Both the position numbers and the translations under genes were made by a program. A stretch of DNA of 64,000 nt from a virus, in the IMG/VR virus record IMGVR_UViG_3300020186_000021, positions 1 to 64,000 of that record. One strand, 5' to 3'. Within the stretch, counting starts at the first letter, position 1. Every line of letters begins with the position of its first letter. Below are positions 61,395 through 64,000 of this stretch, one piece after another. The notes below the pieces were generated by a model. It was not told where the DNA came from. It saw nothing but the letters and a program-made list of their open reading frames with translations, and ran no database searches.

Positions 61395-61664
61395 TTAGAA
61401 CTCTTCTAGGACTTTCTTGATTGCTTCGATCTTAAGCTTGAAATCGTCTCGGAGATCTCTCGGAATGCTTGGAAGCTTTCTTACTGTGTTTTCTAATTCG
61501 GCGGCTAGGTATAACAGAACCTCAGTTTGTAACGGCGCTTTAATTTCTTTGATGCGCTTAACCATTATATTGATATATTCCTGTCCAGGAATATGCGAGT
61601 CCGTGCCCTGCATAGCTGCACTAAAGAACGGAGTAAACAATAATTGCATGAACCTTTTATCCAT
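61395..61664 (-). CDS. Unknown protein (89 aa), start uncertain
   Basis: 89 residues from ATG 61664; ATG 61649 (MQLLFTPFFSAAMQGTDSHI) has AAAGG three bases upstream and is also possible. The product reads IPGQEYINIMVKRIKEIKAP, LQTEVLLYLAAELENTVRKL, then basic helix DDFKLKIEAIKKVLEEF. A TATAAATA box directly upstream fits a late-type start, but this is not a structural gene that I recognise. Confidence 0.6.
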   Translation of the reverse strand: MDKRFMQLLFTPFFSAAMQGTDSHIPGQEYINIMVKRIKEIKAPLQTEVLLYLAAELENTVRKLPSIPRDLRDDFKLKIEAIKKVLEEF

Positions 61665-61669
61665 AAAGT

Positions 61670-61677
61670 TATTTATA
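61670..61677 (-). promoter_or_regulatory. TATAAATA box (late-type, uncertain)
   Basis: Exact minus-strand TATAAATA six bases before ATG 61664. If used, the leader would only suit the second ATG at 61649. It may be chance in this AT-rich DNA. Confidence 0.35.
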
Positions 61678-61754
61678 AACAAAAAGCATACACGTCCCAC
61701 ATCGTATGCCAGGATGCTCAATAGGGCAGGTAGGAAATTTATTAGCCCTGAGGA

Positions 61755-62000
61755 CTATGCACTCACAACAGGAGCACCCACTACGGAAGTGTTAGTAGCT
61801 TCAACACCATTAAGGCTTGAAAGATCATACTGACCACGACCGGCCCGGAAGTTCTTGTTATTAAAGATGAACCGCACATCAGCAACCGCTCCGCCGTTCG
61901 ACTTAACGAACGCTAGAACCTGCTTTCGGGTCACAATAGGCCCTAGAGCCTGCACGATCTTCTCGGCCAACTCTTTCTTCTCTGTACTTACTTTAGTCAT
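61755..62000 (-). CDS. Small stand-alone GRG-Y domain protein (81 aa)
   Basis: 81 residues from ATG 62000, chosen for GGAG nine bases upstream; the longer frame from TTG 62015 is less likely. KKELAEKIVQALGPIVTRKQ, VLAFVKSNGGAVADVRFIFN and FRAGRGQYDLSSL follow the same order as the N-terminus of the AAA+ ATPase (T-R-x-x-V, K-x-N-G, an FLQD/FIFN step, then GRG-Y). I infer a shared small binding domain; the protein might compete with or regulate the ATPase. Confidence 0.68.
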   Translation of the reverse strand: MTKVSTEKKELAEKIVQALGPIVTRKQVLAFVKSNGGAVADVRFIFNNKNFRAGRGQYDLSSLNGVEATNTSVVGAPVVSA

Positions 62001-62072
62001 TTTATCATACTCCAATTTAAAAAAACTCTACTAGCGGCGCACCCGCCTTCGGTTTCTACTTTCTATAATACC

Positions 62073-62101
62073 AGTATATCACTGTTGCCAGCAATATGCA
62101 A
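62073..62101 (-). promoter_or_regulatory. Probable sigma70 extended -10 promoter
   Basis: Minus strand TTGCAT, 17 bases, TATACT with TGA before the -10. Points into the GRG-Y domain gene; leader about 65 bases. Confidence 0.65.
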
Positions 62102-62115
62102 GCATTACTCCAAAA

Positions 62116-62322
62116 TTATTCCCACACCTTGCGATCATCAGTCTCTCCTCGATAACCGGCCAAGTATGCTTCTATCTTTTTTGGATCTGTTAGTTCCAAC
62201 TTTGGCGCATTGTACGTGCCATTTGGATACTTGTGTGGTTCAATTCCTCTGCCGTAGTATGCATCAGCACTGGTACCACGATCATACGGCGAGCCGTGTG
62301 ACTTATCATATTGTGGATTCAT
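62116..62322 (-). CDS. Conserved small phage protein (68 aa)
   Basis: 68 residues from ATG 62322, with GGAGG five bases upstream. MNPQYDKSHGSPYDRGTSAD, AYYGRGIEPHKYPNGTYN recalls a widespread family of small phage proteins with HGSPYDRG and DAYYGR. Activity unknown. It ends with a short acidic and helical part. Confidence 0.75.
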   Translation of the reverse strand: MNPQYDKSHGSPYDRGTSADAYYGRGIEPHKYPNGTYNAPKLELTDPKKIEAYLAGYRGETDDRKVWE

Positions 62323-62323
62323 A

Positions 62324-62614
62324 TTAACCTCCGAAACATGATACATAAGGTTTAGTATATCTGTGATAACTTCGGATTTTGGATTGCTTATTTCTAGCAG
62401 TCACATTCTTGATCTTCACTTCAACACCTTGAGCTTTTAGAGCTTCAAGAAGTTGTCCGGCATCACAATCTTGTTCCAAATATACATGATTGTTTCTTTG
62501 ATAGCTGTACTGACTAATCGACTGAGCAACTCCGGCCGCCTCAACTACTGAGCGCCGAACCTTCAACCAACCATGTCCCGGATCTGTTAAAAATAGAAGT
62601 GTAATCTTTTTCAT
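62324..62614 (-). CDS. Conserved DPGHGWLKV-type small protein (96 aa)
   Basis: 96 residues: LLFLTDPGHGWLKVRRSVVE, VAQSISQYSYQRNNHVYLEQ, DCDAGQLLEALKAQGVEVKI, then a basic end (RNKQSKIRSYHRYTKPY). DPGHGWLKV and the VYLE-x-DCD strand mark a conserved phage hypothetical family. Adjacent to the previous gene. Confidence 0.74.
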   Translation of the reverse strand: MKKITLLFLTDPGHGWLKVRRSVVEAAGVAQSISQYSYQRNNHVYLEQDCDAGQLLEALKAQGVEVKIKNVTARNKQSKIRSYHRYTKPYVSCFGG

Positions 62615-62856
62615 TATGCTATACCTCTAATGTCATCTAAAATATCTAAAAGATAATTATTAACATCCCGAACCTGAATAGTAGGATCGTTATGAAAACT
62701 TGTAGACTCCAAATGTTTTCTGAATTCTTGGATAGTCTTTTCAGCATTAGCAAGCCGGGCTTCTAATATTGCTGCCTCTTGTTTCAATCTTTCGCTATAG
62801 TGCATATTGTTTAACCTGTTATACCGTCCGTCTAATGTCTCTTGATTCTTTATCAT
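62614..62856 (-). CDS. Small coiled-coil protein (80 aa)
   Basis: 80 residues: KNQETLDGRYNRLNNMHYSE, RLKQEAAILEARLANAEKTI, QEFRKHLEST with a coiled-coil pattern. Shares one base with the next gene. Its own promoter is upstream. Confidence 0.64.
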   Translation of the reverse strand: MIKNQETLDGRYNRLNNMHYSERLKQEAAILEARLANAEKTIQEFRKHLESTSFHNDPTIQVRDVNNYLLDILDDIRGIA

Positions 62857-62862
62857 ATACTA

Positions 62863-62892
62863 AGTATACCATGGATTGTTGGCGGCTGTCAA
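62863..62892 (-). promoter_or_regulatory. Sigma70 extended -10 promoter
   Basis: Minus strand TTGACA, 18 bases, TATACT preceded by TGG. Same downstream flank as at 61310. Drives the coiled-coil and DPGHGWLKV genes. Confidence 0.8.
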
Positions 62893-62982
62893 TACTTAAT
62901 CCAAATAATTCTGGAATACTTTGGTATGATTCTTGCAAGGCCTCCCGGCCTGCCGGCGTCTACGAGAATGTTGTAGGCCTGT

Positions 62983-62999
62983 CTAAGAGTTTTTCTTAG
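62983..62999. repeat. 17-bp hairpin element, near-perfect copy
   Basis: ctaagagtttttcttag: perfect 6-bp stem with loop GTTTT; same element as at 49074 and inverted at 61350. It lies in the poorly coding stretch 62893-63325. Confidence 0.5.
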
Positions 63000-63121
63000 C
63001 CGGCCTAATTGGCATGGATTTTGCTTGGCCGATTGAGAATCCGGGAAAGAAAAATGCGTAATAACTAAGAATTTTTGGGCGTCCGGTGTGGAACGACCCG
63101 AACCCAAATACAAGTATTAGC

Positions 63122-63269
63122 GGAACCTTGGAAGTCTGAATAGTCTGAATAGTCTGATGGAACCTTGGAAGTCTGAATAGTCTGAATAGTCTGATGGAAC
63201 CTTGGAAGTCTGAATAGTCTGAATAGTCTGATGGAACCTTGGAAGTCTGAATAATCTGATTAATCTCAG
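63122..63269. repeat. 37-bp tandem repeat, four copies
   Basis: Units start at 63122, 63159, 63196 and 63233. Each begins ggaaccttggaag and continues with two copies of tctgaatag plus tctgat. The first three are almost identical; the fourth has changes (aataatctgatt). No spacers, so not CRISPR. An iteron or protein-binding array is possible. Confidence 0.85.
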
Positions 63270-63325
63270 TATGTTCTATTGCTTTGCCGATATCTGCTGA
63301 TAGTCTTTCGTGTTCATGCATTATG

Positions 63326-63739
63326 CTAAGAATTCATTGGAACTTTCTCAATACTTTTTGCTTTATATAATACCTTGCCGTATTCACTCATAGCATCACA
63401 AACATAAAAATCTATTGACTGATATGTTTTTGCTAGGTATTGTACCATTTCATCAAATCTGTCTTTGTTCACATTATGCGATACTCTGAAATCTCCTTCT
63501 TCTTGCATTATACCTGACCATACTAGGAGATACTGGTCGGCAGCTTTCTTCAACTCTTGGTGAAATCTGAATATCTCGTAACTACCTTCTTTTATTACAA
63601 CTTCATCACGATCATGACTTACATACATATGCAGTTTTGTTATTGTTTCATTAATTCGGTATGAATTAAATCTCCCGTAATTCTGTACCACATGACTCAT
63701 TAATCCTCGGTTGATTGGATCTTCTATTTCTTCGTGCAT
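63326..63739 (-). CDS. Unknown protein (137 aa), paralogue of the right-edge gene
   Basis: 137 residues from ATG 63739 (AAGGA seven bases upstream); the longer TTG start at 63778 is less likely. LMSHVVQNYGRFNSYRINET, MYVSHDRDEVVIKEGSYEIF, then RFDEMVQYLAKTYQSIDFYV. The last part matches the right-edge gene (RVKELVRYLTNTYKNLEL), so the two are tandem paralogues. Alpha/beta; unknown activity. Confidence 0.67.
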   Translation of the reverse strand: MHEEIEDPINRGLMSHVVQNYGRFNSYRINETITKLHMYVSHDRDEVVIKEGSYEIFRFHQELKKAADQYLLVWSGIMQEEGDFRVSHNVNKDRFDEMVQYLAKTYQSIDFYVCDAMSEYGKVLYKAKSIEKVPMNS

Positions 63740-63813
63740 TTCTTTTTCCTTGTTTTCTTTGGAGGCTCTACTAACCAATTGGTACCGTTGGGGCCCATTG
63801 TGTGTGATCTACC

Positions 63814-64000
63814 TCATAAATTGGATTTTGTGGTTGTTATTGCGTTGCCAAGCAATCTATTCATCTCTTCAACTTCATCAGATACCCAGCCGTATTCTAT
63901 TTCAGGATGTCCGTTGCGGATGCTTACACTATGTAACTCTAAATTTTTGTATGTATTAGTCAAATATCGTACTAGTTCTTTTACTCGCTCTTCATCAATA
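63814..64000 (-). CDS. Partial gene at the right edge (61 aa visible)
   Basis: Only the C-terminal part is visible: ERVKELVRYLTNTYKNLELH, VSIRNGHPEIEYGWVSDEVE, EMNRLLGNAITTTKSNL and stop TGA at 63814. Its R-x-x-E-x-V-x-YL-x-x-TY helix resembles the 137-residue neighbour. The start is outside the window. Confidence 0.65.
   Translation of the reverse strand, partial: IDEERVKELVRYLTNTYKNLELHSVSIRNGHPEIEYGWVSDEVEEMNRLLGNAITTTKSNL

Larger units (their letters stand above)
62983..63321 (-). other. Doubtful ORF across a tandem-repeat region (112 aa)
   Basis: From ATG 63321 the frame reads MHEHERLSADIGKAIEHTEI plausibly for about 30 residues, but then crosses the 37-bp repeats, giving three different low-complexity readings (SDYSDYSDF, RLFRLFRLPRF, QTIQTIQTSKVP) because 37 is not a multiple of three. 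The end is unremarkable. An overlapping frame (62889-63113) reads LRQAYNILVDAGRPGGLARI but has no ATG. I think the stretch 62893-63325 is mainly non-coding or a broken gene. Confidence 0.3.

Noticed and set aside
62889-63113. 74-residue frame ending in RIIPKYSRIIWIKY
   Set aside because: No ATG or GTG with a ribosome-binding site, and it overlaps a hairpin and another doubtful frame; could be the tail of a broken gene.
63122-63269. CRISPR array
   Set aside because: 37-bp units are directly adjacent without spacers and no cas-like gene is present.
1-64000. Plus-strand genes
   Set aside because: All plus-strand frames over 60 residues lie opposite longer minus-strand genes, show shadow-like composition and lack ribosome-binding sites.

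Overview
The window is a 64 kb piece of a large, AT-rich, T4-related contractile-tailed phage (myovirus). Every gene I can support reads on the minus strand. The T4-type identity rests on an uninterrupted series of recognisable homologues in T4 order. Reading in the direction of transcription (right to left) these are the gp5-like spike, gp25, gp6, a gp7-position protein, gp8, the fibres, a holin, gp13, gp14, gp15, gp16, gp17 (terminase), gp18 (sheath), gp19 (tube), gp20 (portal), a tiny core protein and gp21 (prohead protease). Exact T4-style late promoter boxes (TATAAATA on the minus strand) precede several of these units. No host marker genes are visible. The E. coli-like sigma70 promoters in the right part and the spike-type baseplate suggest a Gram-negative host, but I cannot name it.

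Layout. (1) 1-4420: a giant fibre or adhesin cut by the left edge, with a LamG-like head followed by about 58 tandem ~20-residue repeats. (2) 4451-16488: two unknown proteins, then head, portal, packaging, tube, sheath and neck genes; the portal gene carries an in-frame mini-intein. (3) 16491-31560: holin, small virion proteins and a fibre cluster (S74 chaperone fibre, a 1639-residue repeat fibre, collar-domain and His-rich fibres). (4) 31562-47180: a 2342-residue DUF4815-like protein and the baseplate (gp8, gp7-position protein, gp6, gp25, gp5-like spike). (5) 47241-48400: three small or unknown genes. (6) 48503-48611: a tRNA-like structured RNA. (7) 48640-64000: about 45 mostly tiny, tightly overlapping genes of early type, driven by at least ten sigma70 promoters with extended -10 elements. 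They include a HTH regulator, an AAA+ ATPase, zinc-ribbon proteins and many unknowns.

How it works together. The late block builds the virion: portal and protease for the head, gp16/gp17 for packaging, gp13-15 for the neck, gp18/19 for the tail, gp5/6/8/25 for the baseplate, and the fibre cluster for receptor binding; the holin sits next to the neck genes. The right block looks like the early host-interaction region. Switching between the blocks is written in the DNA as two promoter classes.

Main points of interest are the portal intein, the long EAFG repeat protein and the reuse of its repeat in a baseplate protein, a small domain shared by sheath, a small virion protein and the DUF4815 protein, the atypical tRNA-like RNA, a 37-bp tandem array, and two small genes each interrupted by a single-base frameshift. 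Capsid genes 22/23 are not found next to gene 21, where T4 has them. Many start codons were moved from upstream TTG/GTG to a downstream ATG with a better ribosome-binding site; this is stated per entry.
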